This document shows, in pieces, positions 35,010 through 45,719 of a DNA stretch of 64,000 bases. Under the pieces are notes generated by a model. It was not told the origin of the DNA. It did not search any database and saw only the letters and a list, made by a program, of their open reading frames with translations. The translations under genes were made by a program, and so were the position numbers. The stretch covers positions 122,711,324 through 122,775,323 of the forward strand of contig NC_134460.1 in the NCBI RefSeq assembly GCF_047948215.1, given 5' to 3'. The DNA is from Lycorma delicatula (taxonomy: Eukaryota; Arthropoda; Insecta; Hemiptera; Fulgoridae). Position 1 is the first letter of the stretch. Every line of letters begins with the position of its first letter.

Positions 35010-35880
35010 TTGAAAATTAAATTTTGGAATTGTTAGTGCAAAGTAAGCATTTTAGAGAGTGAAATGTTTTAAACATGAGAGCATACTCCCAGTTCAAGTA
35101 TAAATAAAAAAATAAGAATTATAAATGTCATTACTGAAAGAAGAGTTAATTTTAAGTTTTACAATGTTCTAATACTTCAGCTACAAAATTTTTGCCAGCT
35201 TTTTCATCAGATAAGTGGAAAAAAAAATTATTCATAACTTTACTCATTAATAATTTACAAACTCAAGAAGCTAGATATAAACCTCACTACAGTAAATGAC
35301 GTACGTAAGCAGTTCATTAATAATTCTCAATAAAACATTTCTAATAATTTAAACAAACATACAACTCAAACACATTCACTCATATTGCAGCAATGAGTAA
35401 AAAAAATCTTCTATAAATAGAATCTAGATTTCATCCAATTAGCTAACAAGGTTTGTTACAATGTTTCCGGTTAATTTATTTTCTCTCAATACAAACAAAA
35501 AAAAAAAAAAAAAAAATGAATTTAATTGATTACGTTCTTTTGAAAGTAATGAGTAAAAAAATTAAATTAATTTTTTTTGTTAAATATTCTAAAATTTAAT
35601 CTGTCTTTAAATAAATAATAATAGGAGGTACAGAAAATTTAACTGATTTTATCTGTTTAATGAAAAAAAAAACTAATTAAAATCTTTTTGTTATACATAT
35701 ATAATGATATAATTCTGGAAAACTAATCAAATTTAAAAAAAAAAATCAATATTATAAATTTCGAAAACTATTACAACAAACCAACTAAAAAAAAATTATT
35801 AATTTCTTAAACTAGTATCAAATTTCAATTGTTAAACAATTATCATTAGTAGATACTGAGGAGCCAATATACACCAAAAT
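35010..35880. other. AT-rich sequence with long A runs, no gene seen
   Basis: Includes A(20) near 35497-35516. No motif recognised. Confidence 0.45.
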
Positions 35881-35883
35881 AAA

Positions 35884-36130
35884 TTTTTTTTTTTTTTGTC
35901 TTCAGTCATTTGACTGGTTTGATGCAGCTCTCCAAGATTCCCTATCTAGTGCTAGTCGTTTCATTTCAGTATACCCTCTACATCCTACATCCCCAACAAT
36001 TTGTTTTACATACTCCAAACGTGGCCTGCCTACACAATTTTTCCCTTCTACCTGTCCTTCCAATATTAAAGCGACTATTCCAGGATGCCTTAGTATGTGG
36101 CCTATAAGTCTGTCTCTTCTTTTAACTATA
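35884..36130 (-). mobile_element. RTE-like LINE, short 3' copy 6 with target duplication
   Basis: T(14) tail, CAGTCA-TT-TGACTG hairpin, then only the last part of the C-terminus to TTTTAACTATA. AAAATAAATT precedes the tail (about 35877-35886) and follows the truncated end (36132-36141), a likely target duplication. Confidence 0.88.
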
Positions 36131-36179
36131 CAAAATAAATTAATAAATAAATTTCTCTTGGAAGTAACTTACAAAACCT

Positions 36180-36900
36180 TATTAAAAGCTACCATAAACT
36201 GAGCCGAATCACTACTAGATCTACAACTAGAAAAATATCAGGTTAGTTTAGATCATGTGCAGAGCAAAATTTCAGTTTTAAAACTATTAAGAACTATCTC
36301 AAATTTTGAAACGAAATATACTTAATAACTTTCATCGATTTCAAAAAAGCTTAAGGCTCCATAAAAAATTTTTCTTTAATCAGAACTTTAAAAAAATTGG
36401 TTTTGTTGACAAACCTCATTTAAGCCACTCTTACTAATACTTAAAGGTGAAATTCATGGGAGAGTTATCAGAGCCTTTTCTTATTAAAACCGGAGTCAAG
36501 CAGAGCGACCGACTTTCACCTCTTGTTCAACTGTGGATTTGAGAAGGTTACCAGTGAGTGGAACCAAAACACAAAGTTCCGGAATTAAAATAGGGTCAAA
36601 AGGGTTGAGTGTAATTATCTCCGTTTGCAAATGATATCGCATTTTCAACGAAAGAATGGTGGGAAGCTGAGACACAAATTAAAGAACTACGGAAAAAATC
36701 TGCATAAAATAAGATTTAAAATCTCATTCGAAAATCATAACTAACATTAAGGATGTACCGAAAATCTAAAAATCAATAATCAGAATATTGAAAAAATAGA
36801 ACATTTTAAATATCTAAAAGAATGGATCAGTTGGAACTCACTAGAAAAGCACGCAATCGAATCCATAAAATAGAAGGCGGAACTTGAATTCCAATTTGAC
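36180..36900 (+). pseudogene. LINE3 reverse transcriptase remnant, first part
   Basis: Broken plus-strand translation shows RT order: a degraded FIDFKKAYDS-like motif A near 36330-36350 (FHRFQKSLRL in one frame), GELSEPFLIKTGVKQSDRLS then PLLFNCGFEKV (motif B, 36455-36545), the catalytic region near 36620-36645 in which the DD box is lost, then FKISFEN, IEKIEHFKYLKEWISWN and SLEKHAIESI (36780-36870). The end, ELEFQFD, breaks off at 36900 and the match resumes near 37825. Same type as the fragment at 24.9 kb. Clade not assigned. Confidence 0.6.
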
Positions 36901-36911
36901 TAGTCACATAC

Positions 36912-37130
36912 ATACCGACTCCCGTACGGGAAGACAACAAACTTGTGATGATTCTGGTAGTCATACCACAGCTTCCGTTCATATTCCTGATGTACTTTAT
37001 CGGAGATCGTATTATTGACCATCTAATTCTGATTACATATCACAGTTACAGTTTGGTCTGTCAGATCCAAATGCCTCCGTAAACATTTTCATCAGTGTCT
37101 TAACACAACTTTGCTTAAACTTCTTTCAAA
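36912..37130. repeat. Family D GC-rich repeat, copy 3
   Basis: CATACCGACTCCCGTACGGG start, AAGACAACAAACTTG, CAGATCCAAATGCCTCCG, AACATTTTCATCAGTGTCTT. Same order as copy 1. The initial hairpin is CCCG-TA-CGGG, a paired change relative to the CCCC/GGGG copies. Confidence 0.6.
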
Positions 37131-37194
37131 AATTTTTGTTCATATTCTCTAATTTATATATCTCTCAATTATTTAACCGTTTCGTGTTAGCATG

Positions 37195-37430
37195 ATCGCG
37201 CTTCACTCCAAAACTGAAGGGCAAAGAATAATTAATAATAATACAAGGTAATGATCGGAGCCACAATTCGCCCCATGCATTACTCGTATATTGATACTCG
37301 TAATTGTGGATCGAAATCGAGCGTTAATCAGTACGTAATCGAGGACTGATGTATCTTTGCCATTTGGGACACGCCATGTGAGTTATTGCTTCTTTAGGTG
37401 ACGAAAGAGGCTGTTGCCAATTAGCAAATG
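37195..37430 (-). pseudogene. LINE endonuclease C-terminal fragment
   Basis: Minus strand reads LTWRVPNGKDTSVLDYVLIN, then ARFRSTITSI and RVMHGANCGSDHYLVLLL. The pattern (T-W-x2-P-x-G-K, then DYVLIN, then G-A-x-x-GSDHYLV) is the end of an exonuclease-endonuclease-phosphatase domain from a LINE, keeping the SDH catalytic triad. About 60 residues are legible. The upstream half was not recognised. Confidence 0.6.
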
Positions 37431-37682
37431 CTAGGCTGTTGCGAACGGCAGAATATAAATTAATTTCAGTCTCCTATAAACATCTGAGATTCCAGTCTCA
37501 TACTTCCTAAATTGTTAATCGTTTGATCGCAAAAATGATAAATTTGTCTCATAAATATCCCTGATATATTTCTTAATTTATCAAAAACAATTAAGAACAA
37601 TTTCACAAAGAGACAAAACACTAACTTACTCCAACCTGGTCCGTTATCGGAGCGAGATCAATGATTTCACCTTCCCACATTG

Positions 37683-37822
37683 CAGTTCCATCACAGAGTT
37701 ATTGATTCATTCTACCTCCGATGTGGTCTGCCCTCAGAAACGAGGTCAGTGCCTTTACTCTTCTACACACAGCTCCATCACAGAGTCCCTGAGATATTAT
37801 ACCTCCGGTCTGGCCTGCTTTT
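37683..37822 (+). repeat. Tandem duplication, period 87
   Basis: CAGTTCCATCACAGAGTTAT at 37683 and CAGCTCCATCACAGAGTCCC at 37770, each followed by TACCTCCG and GTCTG-CC. Two units, diverged. Confidence 0.7.
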
Positions 37823-37824
37823 AA

Positions 37825-38411
37825 AGATATTTACAATAAAATTTCACTGTCTTGGAACGCCAAAATTAAACATTACAACATAGTAGTTAAAACGAAGTTT
37901 GTAGTAGCAAAACGTTTTCAATGAATAAAAAAGAAATACTGGGCAATCTAGAAAAGATGGAAAGAAAAATTATTAGGAAAATATTACATCTGATATTCTA
38001 AAAAGATAAACTTAAACTAAGTCCCAATAAATAAATCTGTAGAATAACACAAAAAGACTTTTAGATTCAGTAAGAAAAAGAAAAATTAGCTTTTACAGTA
38101 ATTTATCTTTCCGGAATGAATAATATTAGATTTATAAAAAAAAAAATCTTTGAACTTCTCAATTCTATAAAAACATAGAGTAAATAGTTTAAACTGGTTC
38201 AAGAAAATTTAGTAGAATTAGGTATAATGGAAGAAACCATAAAAACAGAAACAAATTAACGAAAATATTAAAAAGTGAGATTCAAATATTCCTGGAGAAA
38301 TTCATGTGAAAACGTGGACAACACATCAAAACAGCACAACAACACAAATTCATCCGAAAGAAAGAATGTTTACTGGCAAAAAAGAAAGAATCTGAATTGA
38401 TATGAAGAAAC
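37825..38411 (+). pseudogene. LINE3 C-terminal remnant, second part
   Basis: Resumes the LINE3 coding order: YNKISLSWNAKIKHYNIVVK (37829-37890), LGNLEKMERKIIRKILH (37940-37995), and a lysine-rich stretch with many stops to about 38400. This fits the LINE C-terminal region that usually reads PExLYAxExL, then ExxERKIxRKILG. It ends where RTE copy 7 was inserted, and that copy's right target duplication is followed by unrelated sequence. Confidence 0.55.
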
Positions 38412-38423
38412 TGATCTAGACGA

Positions 38424-39355
38424 TTTTTTTTTGTCTTCAGTCATTTGACTGGTTTGATGCAGCTCTCCAAGATTCCCTATCTAGTGCTAGTCGTTTCATT
38501 TCAGTATACCCTCTACATCCTACATCCCTAACAATTTGTTTTACATATTCCAAACGTGGTCTGCCTACACAATTTTTCCCTTCTACCTATCCTTCCAATA
38601 TTAAAGCGACTATTCCAAGATGCCTTAGTATGTGACCTATAAAGGCCAGGAATATAGTTAAAAGAAGAGACAGACTTATGTCTGTCTCTTCTTTTAACTA
38701 TATTTTTCCAAATACTTCTTTCTTCATCTATTTGCCGCAATACCTCTTCATTTGACGCTTTAGCCACCCATCTGATTTTTAACATTCTCCTATAGCACCA
38801 CATTTCAAAAGCTTCTAATCTTTTCTTCTCAGATACTCCGACTTTTTACTCTCGGCTAGAATTACTATATCATCAGCAAATCGTAGCATCTTTATCTTTT
38901 CACCTTGTACTGTTACTCCGAATCTAAATTGTTCTTTAACATCATTAACTGCTAGTTCCATGTAAAGATTAAAAAGTAACGGAGATAGGGAACATCCTTG
39001 TCGGACTCCCTTTCTTATTACGGCTTCTTTTTTATGTTCTTCAATTGCTACTGTTGCTGTTTGGTTCCTGTACATGTTAGCAATTGTTCTTCTATCTCTG
39101 TATTTGAACCCTAATTTTTTTAAAATGCTGAACATTTTATTCCAGTCTACGTTATCGAATGCCTTTTCTAGGTCTACAAACGCCAAGTACGTTGGTTTGT
39201 TTTTCTTTAATCTTCCTTCTACTATTAATCTGAGGCGTAAAATTGCTTCCCTTGTCCCTATACTTTTCCTGAAACCAAATTGGTCTTCTCCTAACACTTT
39301 CTCCACTCTCCTCTCAATTCTTCTGTATAGAATTCTAGTTAAGACTTTTGATGCA
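38424..39355 (-). mobile_element. RTE-like LINE, copy 7, internally deleted, 12-bp target duplication
   Basis: TGATCTAGACGA at 38412-38423 and 39356-39367 is an exact target duplication. T(9) tail, CAGTCA-TT-TGACTG hairpin, C-terminus (MLKIRW), then a junction near 38840 where the segment between FADDIVILAESKK and the EKKRLEAFEMW region is missing. RT motif A (FVDLEKAFDNVDW) and motif B (VRQGCSLSPLLFNLYM) are intact in the 38815-39372 frame. A perfect 25-bp inverted duplication lies at 38651-38704. Few other differences from copies 1 and 4, so it looks recent. Confidence 0.92.
38651..38704. repeat. Perfect 25-bp inverted duplication with 4-nt loop in RTE copy 7
   Basis: Arms 38651-38675 and 38680-38704, loop TTAT. 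Other copies have a single uninterrupted GTCTGTCTCTTCTTTTAACT here, so the left arm is an inserted inverted copy of the adjacent sequence. Confidence 0.97.
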
Positions 39356-39452
39356 TGATCTAGACGAAACACTTCTAAATTGGGTGATTCAGTTGGTCCT
39401 ACCTGGCTCGCCTCCCAGCGTTTGGTTAGGTTAACTAAATATATGTACGATT

Positions 39453-39775
39453 AACCCGTCGGGTTGGTCTAGTAGTGAACACGTCTTTCCAAATCAGCTG
39501 ATTTAGAAGTCGAGAGTTCCAGCGTTCAAGTCCTAGTAAAGTCAGTTACTTTTACACGGATTTGAATACTAGATCGTGGATACCGGTGTTTTTTGGTGGT
39601 TGGGTTTCAATGAACCACCACATTATTAATTTATCAGTAGTGGTCGAACTGAGGCTACAAGACTACACTTCATTTACACTCATACATATCATCCTCATTC
39701 ATCCTCTGAAATATTATCTGAACGGTAATTACCGAAGGCTAAACAGGAAAAAGAAAGAAAGTTTGAAATGCTTTG
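39453..39775 (+). mobile_element. SINE2
   Basis: Head CCGTCGGGTTGGTCTAGTAG, palindrome AAATCAGCTGATTT where the tRNA anticodon arm would be, B-box region GCGTTCAAGTCC, body CGGATTTGAATACTAGATCG, tail TCATCCTCTGAAATATTATC then A-rich GGAAAAAGAAAG. No clear target duplication. Confidence 0.88.
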
Positions 39776-39984
39776 AATCTGTCATGTAGTCCTCTGGGTA
39801 ATGCTAAGAACAGCATCTACATGCCTCTGCCATCTACCGACTCTTCTTGAAACTACTTCGTGCTTTTTTTATATTGTCTTCATGTGAGTGTTATGGAGGT
39901 TATTTCTAGTGAAGTATTTGCGTTGTGTATACTTTAATTTTCTACTACATATACCGGTAAGTCAGAAGAAACTACTACGGTTGG

Positions 39985-40755
39985 TTAAATACAAGATATT
40001 GTTAAAATTTGCAGAAACATTTCTTCATGCAGGAGAATTATAACAGTTGATAACTATTAAAAATCAATACCTTTAGCCAAGTTGTTGTTGCAAAAACATA
40101 CACATTTATTAGCCACACTACGGTCGAAATTGAAAAAATTTACCAACAGATGTAATTGAAGCAATATTAAAAATATGAAAAATAATTGGCAAAGAGAACT
40201 CTAATGGGATTGTAGTAGCAAAATGGAAGAACAAAATAGACGTACCTTTCCTTTCAATTAAACATAACCTATAGAAGGCAGAAACGGGGACGACGTAATA
40301 GAACTGGAGATGCTGTACAAAAGCCTTAGCTGTTATTGATTATAAAAAATCAAAGCAAGGTATTGATCTTTCAGATCAGATGATTAGTTATTTTATCCTT
40401 CTCATAAAAACAATATGATAATACCACAAGGTATTTTTTGTTAAATACCTCCGTTGAAAACGCTTGGCTCATCTACAATCACTCCAAGAAAATTCAAATG
40501 TTTACATTTTGAGAATTGGTATTGCAGACAGACATTGGGTATTGTCACAAATGGAAATCCCCTTCAATCAGCCCATAATCAAAAGAAAAAGGTAATGAAA
40601 AACACACACTACCGTTACAGAAAGAGACAAAAGTAAGAGAAAAATAAGACAAAAGTGTAACTGGTTGTTATGTAGAGGCTGCCAAGAAAGGACGGGATGT
40701 AATACAAAAAGTTGTAAAACTTGTGTCAACAAAGTGTGCTATATAAGAAATTTAT
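39985..40755 (+). pseudogene. piggyBac-like transposase, C-terminal two-thirds
   Basis: Plus-strand frames read FLHAGRIITVDNY (40015-40057, containing the second catalytic Asp region), LPTDVIEAILK, VVAKWKNKIDVPFLS (40210-40260), VIDYKKSKQGIDLSDQMISY (40333-40392, third Asp region) and finally a Cys-rich finger (CNWLLCRGC, CNTKSCKTCVNKVC; 40653-40740). That order, including GxDxxDQM and the terminal zinc finger, is characteristic of piggyBac-type transposases. Several frameshifts and stops; the N-terminal third with the first Asp is not seen. No TTAA-flanked ends were located. Confidence 0.75.
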
Positions 40756-41259
40756 GTGTTTACAGTGTTATACGCCAGTCACGAACAATGAAGTAACAAT
40801 AAAATTACAAAAAGAATCATTAAGAATTCAGCAAAATACACACGAATTAGATATCCGGGTTCTTCTATATAAAATTTATACTTCGGTTCTAATAAAAATT
40901 ATTACTTATAATTTTGTAAATGAAGATCACCGGCGATTCTCAAGGCACTTTGGTAATACAGTTATCATTTGCGTTCCGTGAGGATCATCAATAATCCTCG
41001 CATTTTCTTGGTTATTCCAGGTCTGTTTTTTATTTTTTCAATATTGACATAATATATAGCATTAATTAACAGTCTTAGTATATTAATTTTTTTGTTGTAT
41101 GTTATTCATTATAATAATATATTAAATTTATTGTTACTAGTGTGGTTTATTTTTGTCTTTCAATTTTGTAATTTAGAATATATATTGTGTTTTACCCATT
41201 CATCTATTTTTTTTGATTAGATTACTATTTATTATTTGGACGTAAAAATGATTGGGGAC

Positions 41260-41640
41260 TTTGTTAGAAAATATACTGGCGTAATACGAAAATTGACGTT
41301 TGTAAACTTAATTTTGAAAAGGAATGTGGTATAAGTATTTATTCATGCTGAAAGAGTATTGTACGATGTATTTTTAAATTCAAAATCATTTATTTATTTG
41401 TTTATGTATAGTATTACTTTCTTGACAAATATTTTGTCTTAAAGTACGTGTAAAGTATGATTAAGATATTATAATCTTCATGTTAAATACTGTACGTGGA
41501 TATTCCACTTCATATGATCGTCCAATGTTATTCCGAGATATTTTATTGACTTGACTTCGTCTATTGACTGACAATGGCGATTACTGTTTATCGATTCGTT
41601 ATTTTACTGAATATGTGCGTAGTTTTAATTGAAATTCACG
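41260..41640 (-). pseudogene. LINE RT fragment, Jockey/CR1-like
   Basis: Minus strand reads SINSNRHCQSIDEVKSIKYL then GITLDDHMKWNIHVQYL (41515-41600), followed by RL-YLNHTLHVL and a stop-ridden continuation to about 41300. The KYLGIxLDDxxxWNxHV pattern marks the LINE segment just after the RT catalytic box. Not obviously the same family as the 2.8 and 24.4 kb fragments. Confidence 0.6.
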
Positions 41641-41644
41641 AGGG

Positions 41645-42460
41645 GCTTGCCGGTATGAATGGCGGCATATTTGTTACTAGAACGTAGTTTAAAAATTCTG
41701 TACGTATGCTTTTGTATATGTGTGTTTAAATTTTAATAAAATTAAGATTCTAGCTAGTATGCTCTGAAGTAGTAATTTTATATTTTTAATCAACAATGAA
41801 AATTCTGCATCATTTTTATAAAGATGTGCCCGGATATCTAATTCTTGTTTATTTTGCTGAAATTTTAGGCAAATTATCTATTTTTGTGATCTATCTTTAA
41901 ATTTTTTCTGCCTTTCCATCTAATAATTGAAATAAATGAATTAAGGTTCATTCCTTGAAGTGTATCTGAATAGACCATCCGTAAATTGGTTTATCAGCCG
42001 AAATAGGTTTGAGGGATAAAAAATGTCCTTTTACCAGAAGCAGTGTCAGTCAACTATTCAACCTCCACACTGAACGAGAAAAGAAAAACAACAGAAAATT
42101 AGGTGTTGGGTTTTTTATGTCGATAAATACAGATTGTTATAAAATTAATTATAGGAATATTGCTTAAAGACGTTAAAAGAATAATTATAATATAGGTTTT
42201 GAACCATAATAATTAATTATCCATACTTTAGATGATAGCAGCGTTAAGCGGTGTCATCTTATTTATTGAATTTTTATTAAAAATAAGTGTACGATTTTCT
42301 TATATTTATTCACTAAAGTTATTGCTGATTATTGATTACCGAGAATATCAATGAAAATTAAAAGAAAAGTGACCGAAAAATATGTTACAGATTTTGATGA
42401 GAAAATAAAGCAGATTACGGATGATTTTGTCAAAATGAAGTAAAAATATTTCCTTAGACT
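41645..42460. other. AT-rich sequence, no gene seen
   Basis: A 30-codon ATG frame at about 42351-42443 (lysine-rich) is the only item, too short to call. Confidence 0.4.
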
Positions 42461-42464
42461 ACTT

Positions 42465-43075
42465 TTTTACTTCCTTGTACGAAATAGAGGAAATATTGTG
42501 ATCGAGAAAACTTTCGGTTTTCAGATTTCAACGGTCATACATCATGACTAGTTTCGACGTGACGTCTGTACGTACGTATGTATCTCGCATAACTCAAAAA
42601 CAATTAGCCATAGGATGTTGAAATTTTGGATTTAGACTGTTGTAACATCTAGTTGTGCACTTCCTATTTTGATTGTAATCGACTGAACCAGAAGTATCCA
42701 AAAAAGCCCAAAATTAAAAAAAATTGGATTTTGGACTTTTTCTTAACTGCCCTCATTGAGAGTTTTTCAACTATATCATAAGTGGTACGTACTTTCATCG
42801 GTTCCATAGTTATAGCCAAATAAAATTTTAATTCATGAAATGTTTGGATCTTATAAGGGGAAGGTATATCGGTTCGAATCAGACTTCATCTCCTTTTTTT
42901 CAACAATTTAATTATATTGATTTATTAATAATAAGAAAAAAAAAAAAAAAAAAATAGAAAAAATATCAGAAGCTATTAGTGAAATAAAATTTTATGTAAT
43001 TTTAAAAATGTGTATATGTAATTTAATAGGCGTATAAAAAAAGCCTACAAGGAAGTCATGTGGGGTCCACATGAA
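42465..43075 (+). repeat. Family H short interspersed element, copy 4
   Basis: Starts TTTTACTTCCTTGTACGAAA (second hairpin arm decayed); interior CTCAAAAACAATTAGCCATA. Ends AAGGAAGTCATGTGGGGTCC ACATG with intact 3' hairpin. Contains A(20) near 42933-42952. Confidence 0.78.
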
Positions 43076-43599
43076 ATATTTAACATTAGAAGATGGAGCG
43101 TAATATTACTAAATATCAGCAACCATATTGAGTCAGATGTTTCAAAAGGTTAGGTTGTACAGTATAAAAAGATTTTAATTCCTTGTATAAGACTGGAGAA
43201 ACGTCAGAACTTATTAAAAAAATAAAATAAGAATAAGCTGGCAAAGTGTTCCGGCTTTCTGGGGGAAACTTATGTTACTGTGGCTTCGCCTACTTCCGTG
43301 AAAAATTAAGTGGCACATTACAGTATGTAATAATAATAATACAAGTAAAAAATTATTTTACTCTTTGAGTAAAATTTTGAGATACAAGACCCACGGTGAC
43401 CGTATCTCCTCAACATCCGGACCAATTGTAACCAAAATTGAACTTCATCAATCATTCGTATTCAGAAACATCATACAAAATTTCATAAAATTAAATTGGT
43501 CCATTTTTTTTGTTCGGATTTTTCTGGGAAAAAAGCTTACGCGTTATCATCGCCCGGGCACGATATATTTTTCGTAGATAAATTAGATGTTAAAAATTG

Positions 43600-45716
43600 A
43601 CAAACAAAAATTAAAAACAAAAACCTAACAATGGTGTTTTTATTTCACGTAAAAGCGAAGTAAAAACACGAGTAAAAACCACAGCGGATACAACATAAAA
43701 AAGTAACTTAAAAGAATAAAAATTACAATCTGGTATACGCCAAACGTTATACGCAGTTGACAAGGACCTTATATAAATTCATGAATCAAGATGTACGGTC
43801 TTTATAAATCGCAAGATAGTCGATAACATGATTGGACTGTTCCGCAACATATTTCTCCTAGTTTAAATCTGCGACGCAATGCCCCATAAAAGATACAATC
43901 CACAACGATGTGGTGCACTATTAATTGGAGTCGCAGCGAGGACAAAGAGTGCAACTGTTTGCGTCATCAGATATCAATGACTGAGCCTATTGTGGCCTAC
44001 TCTCTAACGGCAAATAAGAACCTCTTCTGAACGGTTATTTCTACATGAGGAGCTCCACGGTAACACAGGCTGCTTAATTGGATGAAGTTTATTGTTCATG
44101 GTATTATCCCATTCATATTGCCACTCACCGTGAACTACCCTCTTCAGAAAACAGACAAAATTGTTAGAAGCAACGCGATTGGTTGAAGTAGGTTGAAAAC
44201 AAGCTTTTTTTTGGTGCACTATCTGCGCACTCATTGCATGAAATTCCTATACGGCTACGGATCCAGCAGAAACTCACAATTGTATTATGTCTACTCATTT
44301 GCGAAATAACACACTGAATTTCACAAACAACAGGGTGTCGGAGTACTCATCATAAAAGGCACTCATGGAATCCGAGCAAACAAGTGCATGTCGAAATGTT
44401 GGGTTAATTATAAAGGACTTATTAATAGCTTTGTTAATAGGCTAATAGCCTTATTAAAAGGCCTTATTAATAGCAAACAGTTTCGCAACGAAAATTCTGA
44501 TGATGCTAGGGAGGCCAAACATATACAGTCTATTGCCAAACACAAAAACACACACAAGAGAATTAAAGTTTTTAGAGCTATCCGTATAAACTGTTGCATC
44601 AGTATTAAAACTATTTATTATGCTATAAAAATTGTTTCACAAAAATACCGGATTTGATTTTTTTTTATGACACTGACAAATATCAAAGTAGTAATTAACG
44701 AGAAGGCCGCCAACGGGGGTAAAAACATGGAACAACAGTAAGGATTGGAAGTAATTGTATATTTATAGCTGTGAAAAGGCGCTGAGTTCTGATGTCCAGC
44801 GGAGCAGTAGGTCTAGGCACTTTCTGGTAACGATTAATATGCTGGCTGAGGGATACTATATCGAAGGTTGGATGATTTGGTTGCGATTTAATGCGAGTCA
44901 CATAAGAGCATATCATATGCTCCGTCTATTACAAAGAGACGGCTCACCACTGTTCACCAGCAATTTTACCAAAGGGCTTGACTGAAACGCACCTGTTGGA
45001 AGACGGATGAATGAATGATGGACTGCATCGATCATCTTTAGAGCGGTGTCCCGCGCTGACGAATAAGCTACGCAGCCGTAGTTCAAGCGGGAACGGGTCA
45101 GAGCTCGGTAGAAGTGCAACATGCGTACACGATCGGCTACCCAACGGGTAATAGACAGAACTCTCAGTATTCTAACATTTTTAGACATTTTACCTTCAGT
45201 TCCTTTAAATGCCTTACCAATATTTGTAGTTAAAACATATTAGTAGTCAAACCACATACCTAGAAATCTAACTCGCTAGTATGACTCAACTGGTTCATCA
45301 CGTAAATACAGTTGAGGGTCAACGTGTTCCCTTAACCGGGAAAAGCAAATGCACTTCATTTTTTTCTGGGAAAACGTGAATGCAGTAGATTTACACCGCG
45401 ATTATAAGCGGGTTATTGTATTTTGAAGCAGCCTCTCACCTGTAGCTACCGTTCTGCATGCTACGTAAACATAAAAACCATCTACAAATAAAGTACACGT
45501 AAGAGGTTTTCGCACGCAGTTTGTTATACTATTTATTGCTAGGGCAAACAAAATAACATAAGGACATTACCCTGGGATACTCCGTTTTCCCGTGTGAAAC
45601 TTTCAGATACCGTCGTTCGAACTTGAACTCAGAAGGATTGACTACTGAGAAAACCCCTGATAGATGCTAGGAGATTACCTTGTACCTTGTACTGGATCAA
45701 CCTCGGTTGATCCAGT
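43600..45716 (-). mobile_element. I-like LINE, ORF2 remnant with RT, RNase H and C-terminus
   Basis: Read on the minus strand. 45190-45690: degraded RT (ENGVSQGNVL as motif B near 45590; the catalytic Y-x-DD near 45480 is lost). 44913-45188: thumb, WVADRVRMLHFYRALTRSRL, NYGCVAYSSARD, LPTGAFQSSPL. 44695-44916: continuation. 44250-44600: RNase H-like order, VYTDSSK with the first Asp, FVAKLFAI where the expected Glu is Lys, CSDSMSAF with a further Asp. 44004-44234: WQYEWDNTMNNKLHPI. 43810-43990: HTSCTLCP-type Cys/His remains. RT plus RNase H in one ORF fits the I group. The 5' truncation at 45.7 kb ends in a perfect inverted repeat. A plus-strand frame across the RNase H stretch is antisense noise. 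Confidence 0.75.
45691..45716. repeat. Perfect 12-bp inverted repeat, 2-nt loop, at I-like LINE 5' end
   Basis: ACTGGATCAACC at 45691-45702, loop TC, exact reverse complement at 45705-45716, immediately outside the last recognisable LINE sequence. Confidence 0.95.
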
Positions 45717-45719
45717 CTG

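Larger units (their letters stand above)
36901..37822 (-). mobile_element. About 0.92 kb block inserted in LINE3
   Basis: LINE3 coding sequence stops at 36900 and continues at about 37825, so everything between is a later insertion. It contains repeat D (36912-37110), an endonuclease-like fragment (37195-37430, minus strand) and two 87-bp tandem units at 37683-37819. The boundaries are approximate and no clear target duplication was found. It may be one internally deleted LINE in minus orientation or several insertions. Confidence 0.5.

Noticed and set aside
40454..40636. Independent 60-residue gene
   Set aside because: Falls in the piggyBac-like pseudogene, out of its ancestral phase for part of its length.
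44388..44657. 89-residue plus-strand protein
   Set aside because: Antisense to the RNase H region of the I-like LINE; no motif.
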